A stretch of 64,000 bases of DNA from JAHZKN01 sp965250205 (GTDB lineage Bacteria; Pseudomonadota; Alphaproteobacteria; Rhizobiales; Hyphomicrobiaceae): positions 124,001-188,000 of the forward strand of contig CBDFNK010000020.1 in the NCBI GenBank assembly GCA_965250205.1, in the 5' to 3' direction. Numbering within the stretch: position 1 is the first letter of the stretch; each line of letters begins with the position of its first letter. The translations under genes were made by a program, and so were the position numbers. This document shows, piece by piece, positions 51,379-60,710 of the stretch. Below the pieces are notes generated by a model that saw only the letters and a list, made by a program, of their open reading frames with translations, did no database searches and was not told the origin of the DNA.

Positions 51379-52629
51379 GTGTTAATGTTTAAGATAATAT
51401 CTGACGTCGCTATTTTTGACGCCTTCTCAGAGCAGAATATGGCGACTGCGTCGCGGGGCCTTGATGTGCGGTCTCGTGATCGGTTGATTCTCAGCTGCGT
51501 ATCCCAATCTGCAGATTTTTTTGCACTTGAGCAGGAGTGGAATGCGCTGTTTGAGGAAGCAGCAGGCGAGCATCAGGTGTTTCAAAGTTTTGCTTGGCTG
51601 TATCATTGGCATGCCGTGTTCGCTGAGGGTGTCAGCGACGATGGTGCGGCCCGTCTTGCAATTGTCGTCGGACGGGTCAATGGCAAGCTTGTGATGGTGT
51701 GGCCACTTGTCGAGCGTCGCTCAGCCGGTGTGAGAACCCTTGAATGGATGGGGTCTCCTGTTAGTCAATATGGTGACGTGATATTGGCAGATAGTAGAGA
51801 TCAGTGTGCTTGGTTTGAGGCCGGTCTGGAGTACATCAAAACTAAATTGAAACCGGATGCGATTGTGTTGCGCAAGGTGCGTGCAGATAGTCTGGTTGCA
51901 CGATTGAGTGTGAAAACCAAAGTCCACCGCTTTGGTAGTCAGCAGGCCCCATTTCTAGATCTCACGGAATTTCAGACTTTCGCTGATTTCTGCGCGGCAT
52001 ATTCAAAGCGCACACGTAAAACGCGAAGCCGTAAGCGACGACGGTTTTTGGAAAATCCGGGGGCACAGGAAGAAATTTATAACGAGGGTGCGCGCGCAGG
52101 CGAGATTGTAAAGAATATTCTGCGTATTAAGCGGCAATGGCTCGAAGAGCGTAACATTGTTTCCAGGGCTTTTAGCAGAACTGAATTTGATGCGTTTATG
52201 AATCGCGTCGTTGCGGCCAAAGAACGATCCGTCAATGCACTCGTTACGGCGATTTCATTTGATGAGCAACTCATCGCGGGTGAAATTGGTTTTCGACACA
52301 AAGACACTTACTTTTCACATGTAGCGGCCTATGATTTGGAGTATGCGCGGTTGTCGGCCGGTGTGCTTCAGTTTGAGGATACGATTGAGCACTGCATTCA
52401 AAACAAAATTCATAGAATTGATCTTTTAGCCCCCTCTGACCCCTACAAATTGGATTGGGCGACTGGAACCGTGCGCGTTGATAATCTGGCAATTCCATGC
52501 ACCCCGAAAGGCTATGTCGCGGTGCTCGTAAATTCAGATATGCCGCAAACGTTGATGCGCAAGTGCGCCAAATTATTGCCAAAACAGCTGCGTGAAACGC
52601 TAACACGTGCAGCAGCAAAAATGCTCTAA
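51379..52629 (+). CDS. GNAT-type acyltransferase (CelD/BioF2-like)
   Basis: A 416-residue protein of the CelD-like acetyltransferase type (PF13480). It has a double GNAT-like layout: an N-terminal half with FFALEQEWNALFEEA and VFQSFAWLYHWHAVF, and a C-terminal half with ALVTAISFDEQLIAGEIGFRHKDTYFSHVAAYD, the usual acyl-CoA-binding part. Such proteins modify polysaccharides or amino groups. The start codon is uncertain because several ATG and ATA codons lie close together. Confidence 0.75.
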   Translation: MLMFKIISDVAIFDAFSEQNMATASRGLDVRSRDRLILSCVSQSADFFALEQEWNALFEEAAGEHQVFQSFAWLYHWHAVFAEGVSDDGAARLAIVVGRVNGKLVMVWPLVERRSAGVRTLEWMGSPVSQYGDVILADSRDQCAWFEAGLEYIKTKLKPDAIVLRKVRADSLVARLSVKTKVHRFGSQQAPFLDLTEFQTFADFCAAYSKRTRKTRSRKRRRFLENPGAQEEIYNEGARAGEIVKNILRIKRQWLEERNIVSRAFSRTEFDAFMNRVVAAKERSVNALVTAISFDEQLIAGEIGFRHKDTYFSHVAAYDLEYARLSAGVLQFEDTIEHCIQNKIHRIDLLAPSDPYKLDWATGTVRVDNLAIPCTPKGYVAVLVNSDMPQTLMRKCAKLLPKQLRETLTRAAAKML

Positions 52630-52686
52630 CTTTTTGATCTAGAGCGTCGCGCTTTTTCTCGTACCAGCCAAGCTGTTTGCGCAACG

Positions 52687-52738
52687 CTCTATCTCATGGC
52701 TCTATCTCATGGCTCTATCCCATGACTCTATTTCATGA
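52687..52738. repeat. Tandem 13-bp repeat
   Basis: Four units of CTCTATCTCATGG or close variants at 52687, 52700, 52713 and 52726, between the convergent acyltransferase and rlmH genes, inside a larger repeat bounded by GATCTAGAGCG. Confidence 0.85.
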
Positions 52739-52807
52739 TTGGCGATCACCTGATCTGCTCAAAGTCGGACCCAACTTTTCGCAGGTTGATCTAGAGCGCG
52801 AGGTGCA

Positions 52808-53293
52808 TTAATCCCGATGGTAGGGGTGGTGGCTTAGAATTGTCATTGCGCGATAAATCTGTTCGCTCAGCACAATGCGCGCCAGTCCATGCGGTAACGT
52901 CAGTGCGCTCAAAGACAGCACTTTGGTTGCTTTTTTGCGAACCTTGTCATCCAGACCATCAGGTCCGCCGATCACGAACGCCATGGCGCTGACACCATCA
53001 TCTCTTTGATTGGCGATCCAGGTTGTAAGTGTACGGGATGTTAGAGAGGCCCCGCGCTCATCAAGAACAATATTGGCCTCTGCCTGCTCAAGTGCGGACA
53101 AAATATCTTGCCCTTCTTGGTTTTTTCTAAGGTTTGCAGTCTGGGCGCGCGATTCAGAAAATTCTCTGAGCTCGAGTTTGGAAAAACCTAGCGGACCGGC
53201 AAGACCTGAAATGCGATCTTGATAACGCGTAAAAAGCTCCCGCTCGCTGGCATCTTTCAGTTTTCCAACGCTGATCAGCGACAGGCGCATCAT
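52808..53293 (-). CDS. rlmH: 23S rRNA pseudouridine-1915 methyltransferase RlmH
   Basis: A 161-residue SPOUT methyltransferase. The knotted SAM-binding motifs FVIGGPDGL and LSLSALTLPHGLARIVLSEQIYRA are intact, as is the C-terminal HHPYHR. It methylates pseudouridine 1915 in helix 69 of 23S rRNA. It is the last gene of the nadD-rsfS-rlmH order, 47 bases after rsfS. Confidence 0.95.
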   Translation of the reverse strand: MMRLSLISVGKLKDASERELFTRYQDRISGLAGPLGFSKLELREFSESRAQTANLRKNQEGQDILSALEQAEANIVLDERGASLTSRTLTTWIANQRDDGVSAMAFVIGGPDGLDDKVRKKATKVLSLSALTLPHGLARIVLSEQIYRAMTILSHHPYHRD

Positions 53294-53340
53294 AACGCGA
53301 TCACCTCGAGATGAAATTTAACAGTCACGTTGGGCCAAGT

Positions 53341-53754
53341 TTAGTGAGCCGACTTGTCTGCGGGACGTTCAGCAAGCCACATTTTTTCGAGGTTATAAAA
53401 CGCGCGCACTTCGGGACGGAAAATGTGCACCAGGATATCGCCGGTGTCGATCAGGACCCAGTCGCAGGCTTCCATGCCCTCAACGCGAACGCCGTCAGCC
53501 AAGCCAGATGTTTTAAGTTTACGGCGAATCTGGTCCGCAACTGCACCGACATGGCGGTCAGTACGCCCTGACGCCACCACCATGTAATCACCAATCGATG
53601 ACTTGCCGGTCAGCGGAATGGTGACGATATCTTCGGCCTTGGCTTCATCAAGCCATGAGACCAGTTCTTTGAGCACTGCTGCTGATGCATTGTCATCTGA
53701 CGCAAGCTCAGCGGGAGGCGTACTCTTTTGAGTACCCTCAAGAGCGGATGGCAT
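53341..53754 (-). CDS. rsfS: Ribosomal silencing factor RsfS
   Basis: A 137-residue RsfS (Iojap) protein that binds ribosomal protein L14 and blocks subunit joining in starvation. Motifs are LVSWLDEAKAEDIVTIPL, GDYMVVASGRTDRHVGAVADQI and WVLIDTGDILVHIFRPEVRAFYNLE. The N-terminal 20 residues are variable and may not all be translated. The order nadD-rsfS-rlmH is standard. Confidence 0.95.
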   Translation of the reverse strand: MPSALEGTQKSTPPAELASDDNASAAVLKELVSWLDEAKAEDIVTIPLTGKSSIGDYMVVASGRTDRHVGAVADQIRRKLKTSGLADGVRVEGMEACDWVLIDTGDILVHIFRPEVRAFYNLEKMWLAERPADKSAH

Positions 53755-54024
53755 CTTGTGTTGGTCGTCCTTCTGTCATGCAATCCAAGTGCGCCGTTGG
53801 TTGTGGTTGGCGCGGTTTTCCTCACTCGACACATTTAGGTGCCGGTGGGCAGGATTCAAGTCACCTTCAGTGTTGAAGGCGGGTGAAGGATAAGCGGGGA
53901 GCGAAATTGGGGCAACCACTTTCGCTATTTAACCCTAGGTGGGACCCGTAAATAGGTACAAAAACAGCGCAAAATTCGCGTTTATTGCCTTTCGGTAGAT
54001 GCAAGCTAGTCCTAGAAACTGGTT
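53755..54024. other. Intergenic region between nadD and rsfS
   Basis: These 270 bases contain no convincing gene. A gap of this size suggests that rsfS has its own promoter. Confidence 0.35.
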
Positions 54025-54693
54025 TTAGGCCTGCCTTAATTCAGTGGACGAAAGGGTGTTTTGTGGGGAGGTGAGGTAGCTCCAGGTTGGAGTTGGTGCT
54101 CGACTCAGACTGGCGGCCTGGATCTCAGGCAGGCGACAGCTGGCAAAGGCTTTTGCTGTTTTCGATGACATCGCTGCAAGCCGCCATCCAGGACGATCGA
54201 TAACTGCGATTGGCAGTGCATCAATAATCGCCTGCCAGTCGTGCCAACGGTGAAAATTGACGAGCCCATCACCACCCATCAACCATACGAATTGTGTGGT
54301 CGGTCGCTGAGTCAAGAGCAGAGCAATTGTGTTGGCGGTATAGGCATCGGGCAAGTGTTGCTCAAAGCCGGTCACGATGATGCGATTATCATCGATCACA
54401 TCACGACACCACGCCATACGGTGCTGAACAGAGGGCAGGCCATCAATTGTCTTCAGAGGATTTCCAGGTGTTACCAGCCACCAAATACGGTCAAGCTGCA
54501 GGCGTTTCAGCGCGGTCTTTGACGCATCGACGTGGCCCTTATGCGGTGGGTTGAAAGTCCCGCCGAGCAAGCCAATGCGGTTACCTGAGTAAGACGGAGG
54601 TGTATCAGATGGAAGAAGGTGCAATCGGGTGTCTCGAGGTGTGAAACTTTGATCTAGCGCTTTCGCATGTCGTTGATGCTCTAAATGGCACAA
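54025..54693 (-). CDS. nadD: Nicotinate-nucleotide adenylyltransferase NadD
   Basis: A 222-residue NadD that makes nicotinate adenine dinucleotide in NAD synthesis. IGLLGGTFNPPHKGHVDAS (GGTFxPxHxGH) near residue 40 and the C-terminal YLTSPQNTLSSTELRQA (ISSTxIR) define the family. An N-terminal extension of about 35 residues precedes the core, as in other alphaproteobacteria, so a later start is possible. Confidence 0.95.
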   Translation of the reverse strand: MCHLEHQRHAKALDQSFTPRDTRLHLLPSDTPPSYSGNRIGLLGGTFNPPHKGHVDASKTALKRLQLDRIWWLVTPGNPLKTIDGLPSVQHRMAWCRDVIDDNRIIVTGFEQHLPDAYTANTIALLLTQRPTTQFVWLMGGDGLVNFHRWHDWQAIIDALPIAVIDRPGWRLAAMSSKTAKAFASCRLPEIQAASLSRAPTPTWSYLTSPQNTLSSTELRQA

Positions 54694-55108
54694 AAGCGGT
54701 CGTCCGCCAATCTGTCCTGGAAATTCAGCCCTTGAATGTCAGATATTTGGGCTCGTTCTAGGCTCGCAATAGACGCCTGAAAGTACGGGCTGGAAGAAAT
54801 ATACGCCATTTTTGCCTGCGCAAACTCATATAAAGGCGCACAACATGCACGCGGAAGCACTGGCGGCTATGTCGCGGACACCGATGACTACGACAATTTC
54901 CTCAATGGCTGGCATTGTGTTGTCAAAGGTCCATTTAATAAAAAGCATAGAGCCAAACGCAAAGCCAATCGCGGTGGCGGTTATGTGAAGTACAGCTGCT
55001 TCCACGGTTAGGGTGCGTCGCGTACTGTCTTAGGTAAAACACCCCGCATTCAGGACGGAATGTGGGATGTTTCCGTACCAACTATTTTTGAAGCAAAGCA
55101 GCTATGAT
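54694..55108. other. Intergenic region with a possible gene remnant
   Basis: Between nadD and proA. Forward bases from about 54785 to 55011 keep one frame of some 70 codons without ATG (GGYVADTDDYDNFLNGWHCV, then NKKHRAKRKANRGGGYVKYS, stop TAG). It may be a degraded small exported-protein gene. Confidence 0.35.
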
Positions 55109-56413
55109 CTACTTTGCCCGCGTCTGACCTGTTCCACGCACGATGTATTTAAAGCTGGTCAGTTGCTCGACGCCGACGGGGCCGCGGGCATGCATCTTAC
55201 CGGTTGCGATGCCGATTTCTGCGCCCATGCCAAATTCACCGCCATCGGCAAATTGTGTCGAGGCGTTGTGCATCACAATCGCAGAATCAACGTGATTGAG
55301 GAATCGTTCCGCCGTGCCATAACATTCGGTGAGGATGGCATCGGTGTGCTGCGAGCTGTACTTGGCAATATGGTCGACGGCACCATCAACTCCATCGACA
55401 GTTTTAACAGCGACGATGGCATCGAGAAATTCGTGTCCAAAATCGTTCGCGCTTGCTGGGATGACACGTCGGTCGACGTCTTGTGCTGTAGTATCACCGC
55501 GCACTTCGCAGCCCGCATCAAGTAGGCCTTTGACGATTGGTGTCACATAATCTTCATGCGCACCTGAATCGATGAGCACACACTCTGTAGCACCACAAAT
55601 ACCTGTTCGGCGCATCTTGGCGTTGACAACGATATCGACCGCATCATCAAGATCGGCACCGCGATCAACATAGGTGTGGCAGATGCCTTCAAGGTGGGCG
55701 AACACGGGCACGCGGGCTTCGCTCTGTACTCGTGCAACAAGACTTTTGCCCCCGCGTGGCACGATAACGTCGATGCTACCGTCTAACCCTCCCAACATAT
55801 GGCCAACGGCGGCGCGATCTGTCGTTGGAACCAGCTGAACGGCAGCTTCAGGTAGCTCTGCTTGACGGAGACCGTGGCGGAGTGAGGCGAGAATTGCGGT
55901 GCTGGAGTGATAGCTGTCAGACCCGCCGCGCAGAATTGCTGCGTTGCCTGCTTTGAGACAGAGCGCACCTGCATCAGCGGTGACGTTGGGTCGGCTTTCA
56001 TAAATAATGCCGATCACACCGAGTGGCACGCGCACGCGTTCTATTTTCAATCCATTGGGGCGCGTCCATTCGGCTAAAGTTGTGCCAACCGGGTCTTCGA
56101 GTTTAGCAATCGCTTCGAGGCCCAGAGCTATACCCTCAACACGCTTTTCATCAAGCAGGAGTCTATCAATAAAAGATGATGGGCGTTCGGCCTCTTTTGC
56201 TGCCGCTATATCTTTGGCGTTGGCGGTGATGATATCGCAGACATGGGCACGCAAATGCGCGGCTGCAGCGTTGAGGGCAAGGTCTTTAGCTTCGCGCGGG
56301 CTTTGCGCCATGGTGCGTGCGGCCGCGCGTGCGGCCTGACCCAGCTCAGTCATGACGGCGCGCGTGTTATTCGTTTCTTCAATGTCTAAAATCATGGGTG
56401 TTGCGTCGCTCAT
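55109..56413 (-). CDS. proA: Gamma-glutamyl phosphate reductase ProA
   Basis: A 434-residue ProA, second enzyme of proline synthesis, reducing gamma-glutamyl phosphate to the semialdehyde with NADPH. The aldehyde-dehydrogenase-type core has VPLGVIGIIYESRPNVTADAGALC and the catalytic cysteine in RRTGICGATECVLID. The C-terminus FKYIVRGTGQTR is typical. A 144-base gap with a hairpin repeat separates it from proB. Confidence 0.95.
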   Translation of the reverse strand: MSDATPMILDIEETNNTRAVMTELGQAARAAARTMAQSPREAKDLALNAAAAHLRAHVCDIITANAKDIAAAKEAERPSSFIDRLLLDEKRVEGIALGLEAIAKLEDPVGTTLAEWTRPNGLKIERVRVPLGVIGIIYESRPNVTADAGALCLKAGNAAILRGGSDSYHSSTAILASLRHGLRQAELPEAAVQLVPTTDRAAVGHMLGGLDGSIDVIVPRGGKSLVARVQSEARVPVFAHLEGICHTYVDRGADLDDAVDIVVNAKMRRTGICGATECVLIDSGAHEDYVTPIVKGLLDAGCEVRGDTTAQDVDRRVIPASANDFGHEFLDAIVAVKTVDGVDGAVDHIAKYSSQHTDAILTECYGTAERFLNHVDSAIVMHNASTQFADGGEFGMGAEIGIATGKMHARGPVGVEQLTSFKYIVRGTGQTRAK

Positions 56414-56434
56414 GATGTTCTCGCTCTAGATCAA

Positions 56435-56466
56435 TCTGCTTTAAATCGATTCTGATTTAAAGCAGA
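56435..56466. repeat. Hairpin repeat between proB and proA
   Basis: A perfect 13-bp stem (TCTGCTTTAAATC and its complement) with a six-base loop, followed by TTTGATCTA, the same family as 51128-51157. It could affect proA transcription or mRNA stability as it lies within the proBA unit. Confidence 0.7.
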
Positions 56467-56557
56467 TAATTTGATCTATTTAACCAACACAAGCTTGCGC
56501 AGTGCTGGGCATCAAGGTGTTAGAGCATGCCTCACGTTTATTCAAAAGCAGGATGCT

Positions 56558-57694
56558 CTAGGCTTTGTCAAAGGCCAAGTCACTATTATGGATAAAGGCA
56601 TCTCCAAATCTATAGCCGAGAATGTCTTCGATTTCATCGCTTTGTCGTCCGATGAGGCGTTTGGCGTCTGCATGGTTATAGCCAGCCAATCCCCGACCCA
56701 GCTCGTGTCCATCTTGAGCGCGAATGATCACGGCATCGCCGCGATCAAAATTGCCCTCAACATCCGTCATGCCAGCGGGCAAAAGAGAGTTGCCATTGGT
56801 CAAGGCCTTTATTGCCCCGTCATCCACTGTGACCGCGCCTTGCGGCTCCAATTGGCTGGCAATCCATTTTTTCTTAGCCGTAACGGGATCAGAAGAGGTG
56901 AGGAACCAGGTGCATTTTGCTCCATCTGAGATAGCCTTTAAGGGATGGCCAACATGGCCTGAAGCTATCACCATGTGAATACCAGCGATGCGCGCAACGT
57001 GGGCGGCTTCGATCTTGGTTTTCATGCCACCCTTTGAGAGTTCGGTTCCGGCATCGCCTGCCATGTCATCTATCTCAGGTGTAATCTCTTTAACGACGGG
57101 TATGTGTTCTGCATCAGGATTTTGATCGGGTGGCGCGGTATAGAGACCGTCGACATCTGACAAGAGAACCAGACAATCCGCTGACACCATGGCAGCCACG
57201 CGCGCCGACAAACGATCGTTATCACCGTAGCGAATCTCGGCTGAGGCAACGGTGTCATTTTCATTGATCACGGGAAGAGCACCAAGAAGAAGCAATTCCT
57301 GCAAGGTGTGGCGCGCATTGAGATAACGTCGGCGTTTTTCGGTATCTCCAAGCGTCAATAAAACCTGGGCGGTTTGCAGCCCATAGATAGCAGCGAGTTT
57401 TTGGTAGGCATGAGCAAGCGTGATTTGACCAACGGCGGCGGCGGCTTGCGATTGCTTCAATTTCAGCGGACCGGCTGGTAGTTCCAGCTTGCCGCGTCCA
57501 AGTGCGACCGCACCAGATGAGACCAGAACGATCTCTTTGCCGGCATCTCTAAGCTCTGCAACATCAGCCAAAATGGAAGCCAGCCATGCTTCTTTGAGCG
57601 CACCAGTTCCCTGTTCGGTCAAAAGAGCAGAGCCGATTTTTACGACTATTCGTTTGGCGTTCAGCCATTCTGGGCGTTGGTTTGGCGCGGTCAT
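56558..57694 (-). CDS. proB: Glutamate 5-kinase ProB
   Basis: A 378-residue ProB, first enzyme of proline synthesis. The amino-acid kinase domain (residues 1-260) shows RIVVKIGSALL, VSSGAVALGRGKL and INENDTVASAEI; a PUA domain follows (residues 285-370, GAVTVDDGAIKALTNGNSLL). Full length with PUA is the usual bacterial form. Confidence 0.95.
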   Translation of the reverse strand: MTAPNQRPEWLNAKRIVVKIGSALLTEQGTGALKEAWLASILADVAELRDAGKEIVLVSSGAVALGRGKLELPAGPLKLKQSQAAAAVGQITLAHAYQKLAAIYGLQTAQVLLTLGDTEKRRRYLNARHTLQELLLLGALPVINENDTVASAEIRYGDNDRLSARVAAMVSADCLVLLSDVDGLYTAPPDQNPDAEHIPVVKEITPEIDDMAGDAGTELSKGGMKTKIEAAHVARIAGIHMVIASGHVGHPLKAISDGAKCTWFLTSSDPVTAKKKWIASQLEPQGAVTVDDGAIKALTNGNSLLPAGMTDVEGNFDRGDAVIIRAQDGHELGRGLAGYNHADAKRLIGRQSDEIEDILGYRFGDAFIHNSDLAFDKA

Positions 57695-57885
57695 CGATCT
57701 TGACGGTTGGCGGTTTACTTTAGCTCTTCAGATGCGCCAAAGCGGTGCCACGCCCTTTGCAGGGGGCGACGGCAACTCAGACCGCGCTGAAGTTCAGGGC
57801 GATCATACAAGGGGCAGGGTGGACAAATAAAGCCCTATCCGCTGTGGTGTTTTGGCAAATTGTGCCAGATCATGCGTGTCGCGTC

Positions 57886-58485
57886 CTAGCTGTTGCGAAT
57901 TTTGTCAGCGCGCTGGTAGGCAGGGCGATCAACCACACGCGCAAAATAATCTGCGACAGGGCCCGTGGGCAGTTCCCACCCAGGCCCGTTTTGCGCCCAC
58001 TTGCCACAATGGCCGAGCAAAAGATCTGGCACAGTGAAGTCATCGCCCATGACATAGGGCTTGTCACCGAGGCGCTCACCGAATGCGGAAATTGCATTTT
58101 TGAAATCATAAGCACAGGCTTTTTGTGCGGCTTCACTACGGTACTCTTCAGGCAATACAAAATCGTGTTTGGCGTAAACCCATAGTGGTAATTCTATGTC
58201 GTCCATAGTAAACTGTGTCCAGCTGTCTTGTTGCGCGCGTTCGATAGACCCGGCGGGCGATGTCAATTTCCCGTGCTTGTCGGCCAGGAACTGACAGATC
58301 GCAACAGAGTCGATAATGACATCGTCGCCAACTTTCAGAGCCGGAACTTTGCCGGATGGATTAAATTTTTTTGCTTCATCGCTGCGCGGTGCGGCGGGGT
58401 TGATTTCATATGCGACACCTAACTCTTCGAGCATCCACAAAACACGGAATGCACGCGTCTTTGGAAAACCAATCAGTGTGTACAT
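57886..58485 (-). CDS. Glutathione S-transferase family protein
   Basis: A 199-residue GST. The N-terminal thioredoxin-like domain has MYTLIGFPKTRAFRVLWMLEEL and the cis-proline SGKVPALKV followed by DSVAICQFLADKHG; the C-terminal helical domain includes GDDFTVPDLLLGHCG. The ATG at 58485 with AAAGGG upstream is chosen; the longer frame to 58689 is not GST-like. Substrate unknown. Confidence 0.88.
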   Translation of the reverse strand: MYTLIGFPKTRAFRVLWMLEELGVAYEINPAAPRSDEAKKFNPSGKVPALKVGDDVIIDSVAICQFLADKHGKLTSPAGSIERAQQDSWTQFTMDDIELPLWVYAKHDFVLPEEYRSEAAQKACAYDFKNAISAFGERLGDKPYVMGDDFTVPDLLLGHCGKWAQNGPGWELPTGPVADYFARVVDRPAYQRADKIRNS

Positions 58486-58723
58486 GGGGCACCCTTTTTG
58501 AGTTGCTCTGTTGTCGGTCGATTGAAATGCAAAACCTATTACAATTGCAAGCCCCAAACAGATGAGTGTTGGATAATTCCATTTCAAGTGTTTTGGTTCG
58601 TGTTGTTTCAGCTTTTCGCAATCCTGCGTGAATGATAATAAACACGAACGCAACAGTAAAAAAGTTGCGATGGGAAAACGATCCGACATTGATAGAACAA
58701 AAATTATAAATGGGAGATATGCT

Positions 58724-59143
58724 GTGACCGATGCTCTTTACTGGTTAGTGTTGTCTGCGATTGCGACAACATTTTTTGCACTACCTTACGTCATTGAACG
58801 CATTGGGCGTGTAGGGTTTATGTCTGCACTTGGTTATTCAAATTACGGAACAGGTGGCTTTGAGCAACCTGAAGAACAACCTGCCGCTTGGGCCAAGCGC
58901 GCCTATGCGGCCCACCGCAATGCGCTTGAAAGTTTGCCAATCCTCGCAGCTCTGGTGCTGACATCACATATAACCACACTTGCCGCTGCGACGGTTGTGG
59001 TGGCCGCCAAGATCTACTTCTTCGCCCGCCTTGGGCATTATGTGGTCTATCTTTTGGGCATTCCAGTTCTGAGGACTCTGACTTTCTTCGTGGCGCTGGG
59101 ATGTTTACTGGCCATGGGTTTTGCCTTGCTCGGTTTGATTTAA
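58724..59143 (+). CDS. MAPEG-family membrane protein
   Basis: A 139-residue protein with four membrane helices and the MAPEG pattern AYAAHRNALESLPILAALVL and RLGHYVVYLLGIPVLRTLTFF. Members are glutathione-linked membrane enzymes. The GTG at 58724 with GGGAGA before it gives the usual family length; an ATG at 58628 in the same frame would add 32 hydrophilic residues. It is divergent from the GST gene. Confidence 0.85.
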   Translation: MTDALYWLVLSAIATTFFALPYVIERIGRVGFMSALGYSNYGTGGFEQPEEQPAAWAKRAYAAHRNALESLPILAALVLTSHITTLAAATVVVAAKIYFFARLGHYVVYLLGIPVLRTLTFFVALGCLLAMGFALLGLI

Positions 59144-59271
59144 GCAGAGTTTGGGTGCTGGAGGTGTTGAGGATGAGGAGAAGCGTGCGCTGAGCTCTGG
59201 TGTTGCAACTGTGATTGGTCTAGATCTCTCAGCAATGATTGATCAGCGTCTTACAAGCGGGAAACTTTCAA

Positions 59272-60582
59272 ATGCGCACACTTCTCCGGTCCTGGTTCAG
59301 CCTCAACATGCTGCAGCAGCTTGGTATTGCCGTCGTCGTCGGCGCCTTTGTCGGATATTTTTTTCCAGCAGTTGGTCCAGCGATTAAGCCGCTTGGCGAC
59401 ATTGTTCTGCGCTTGATCAAGATGATCATCGTGCCGTTGATCTTTGCATCCATTGCAATGTCGGTATTGGAGCTCAAAGAAGTTGGCAAAGCGGCCCGCG
59501 TTGGTGGCCTATCGTTTGGTCTTTATTTATTGACAACGTTATTCGCCACTTTGATTGCTGTGACGGTTGCTGGCATCGCATTTCAATACATTGATATTCC
59601 CGTTGCCGATCAGTTGCCTGCTGGTGACATCACTAAGATTACTCAGGGTGCCAATAATTATGCTGGTTTCTGGGGTACGATCTTCACGATTATTCCTGAC
59701 AACCTCCTTAAAGCTTTTGTTGAAGGCAACACGTTAGCTGCCATTGTGTTTGCGGTCGCAGTTGGCATGCTGATCCTTGTCATGAAAACAGGTGAAGACA
59801 GTGCCCATGGCGAGCTTCTGGAAAAGATGCTGCGCGCTATCACACGGTTGATCTACCGCTTTATCGATTATGTCATTCGCTTGATGCCGTTCGCGGTCTT
59901 TGCATTTATCGCCTGGATGGTTGCGACACAAGATTATAAGGTGTTTTCTGCTCTGGCCCAGATGTTGGCGGTTGGCTTCCTGGCGCTGGCACTGCATGTA
60001 GTCCTGACCTACGGCGGTATGCTCAAACTTTTTGGCCGCGTGAGTTTTCGCACTTTCCTGCGCAAAATTGCACCGGTGCAACTGTTCGCGTTTTCTTCCG
60101 CTTCAAGTGCGGCCACCATTCCGCTTAACGAGCGCGTGCTGCAACAGAAAATGGGTGTTTCACGCGAGACCTCAAGTTTTACTGTGCCGTTTGGTGCGAC
60201 CGTGAACATGGATGGTACGGCTATAGCCCAATGCACGTACGCAATTTTCATAGCGCACATGTTTAATGTTGATCTGACATTGGGGCACTATGCGCTGCTG
60301 GCCGTGATGTCGTCGGTTGTCTCTGTGGGTGTCGCCGCTGTTCCTAGTGCATCGTTAGTCACGCTCTCCGTCGTGCTCGGTGTTGTCGGCATACCCGTTG
60401 AGGGCATCGGCTATATTCTCGCGACAGATCGCTTGTTTGATATGGCACGCACAGCCGTCAACGTAACCGGTGACGCGACGGTCTCGTTGGTTGTCGATCG
60501 CTTAGAGGGCCGCTTTGACGATACGATGTATGAGACGCCTGCCGATCAATTGGAGCTCGAAGTTGCGAGCGCTATAGATTAG
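59272..60582 (+). CDS. Dicarboxylate/amino acid:cation symporter (DAACS)
   Basis: A 436-residue transporter of the glutamate/C4-dicarboxylate family with eight helices and two reentrant loops. FSSASSAATIPLNE (serine-rich loop) and FGATVNMDGTAIAQ (NMDGT, cation and substrate site) are intact. The ATG at 59272 is chosen over a TTG at 59239. Substrate, probably glutamate, aspartate or a C4 acid, is not decided by sequence. Confidence 0.9.
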   Translation: MRTLLRSWFSLNMLQQLGIAVVVGAFVGYFFPAVGPAIKPLGDIVLRLIKMIIVPLIFASIAMSVLELKEVGKAARVGGLSFGLYLLTTLFATLIAVTVAGIAFQYIDIPVADQLPAGDITKITQGANNYAGFWGTIFTIIPDNLLKAFVEGNTLAAIVFAVAVGMLILVMKTGEDSAHGELLEKMLRAITRLIYRFIDYVIRLMPFAVFAFIAWMVATQDYKVFSALAQMLAVGFLALALHVVLTYGGMLKLFGRVSFRTFLRKIAPVQLFAFSSASSAATIPLNERVLQQKMGVSRETSSFTVPFGATVNMDGTAIAQCTYAIFIAHMFNVDLTLGHYALLAVMSSVVSVGVAAVPSASLVTLSVVLGVVGIPVEGIGYILATDRLFDMARTAVNVTGDATVSLVVDRLEGRFDDTMYETPADQLELEVASAID

Positions 60583-60610
60583 CCGCGCTCTTTGCGCAGG
60601 CCGTGCACTT

Positions 60611-60660
60611 GATCATGTTCGAGCCAAAAGTGTGCGCGATTTGGCGCCCTGAACATAATC
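60611..60660. repeat. Dispersed hairpin repeat, family A, second copy
   Basis: GATCATGTTCGAGCCAAAAG followed by TGCGCG...GGCGC and ending in ACATAATC, close to 48438-48488. Here it lies after the symporter gene and before a family B unit. Confidence 0.7.
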
Positions 60661-60669
60661 TAAAAAAGT

Positions 60670-60710
60670 TAGAGCACACCCACTGATTCAAGCTAGATGT
60701 ACGTGCTCTA
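60670..60710. repeat. Dispersed hairpin repeat, family B, second copy
   Basis: TAGAGCACA ... CGTGCTCTA, matching 48784-48825. It overlaps the last codons of the convergent flavoprotein gene by three bases. Confidence 0.65.
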
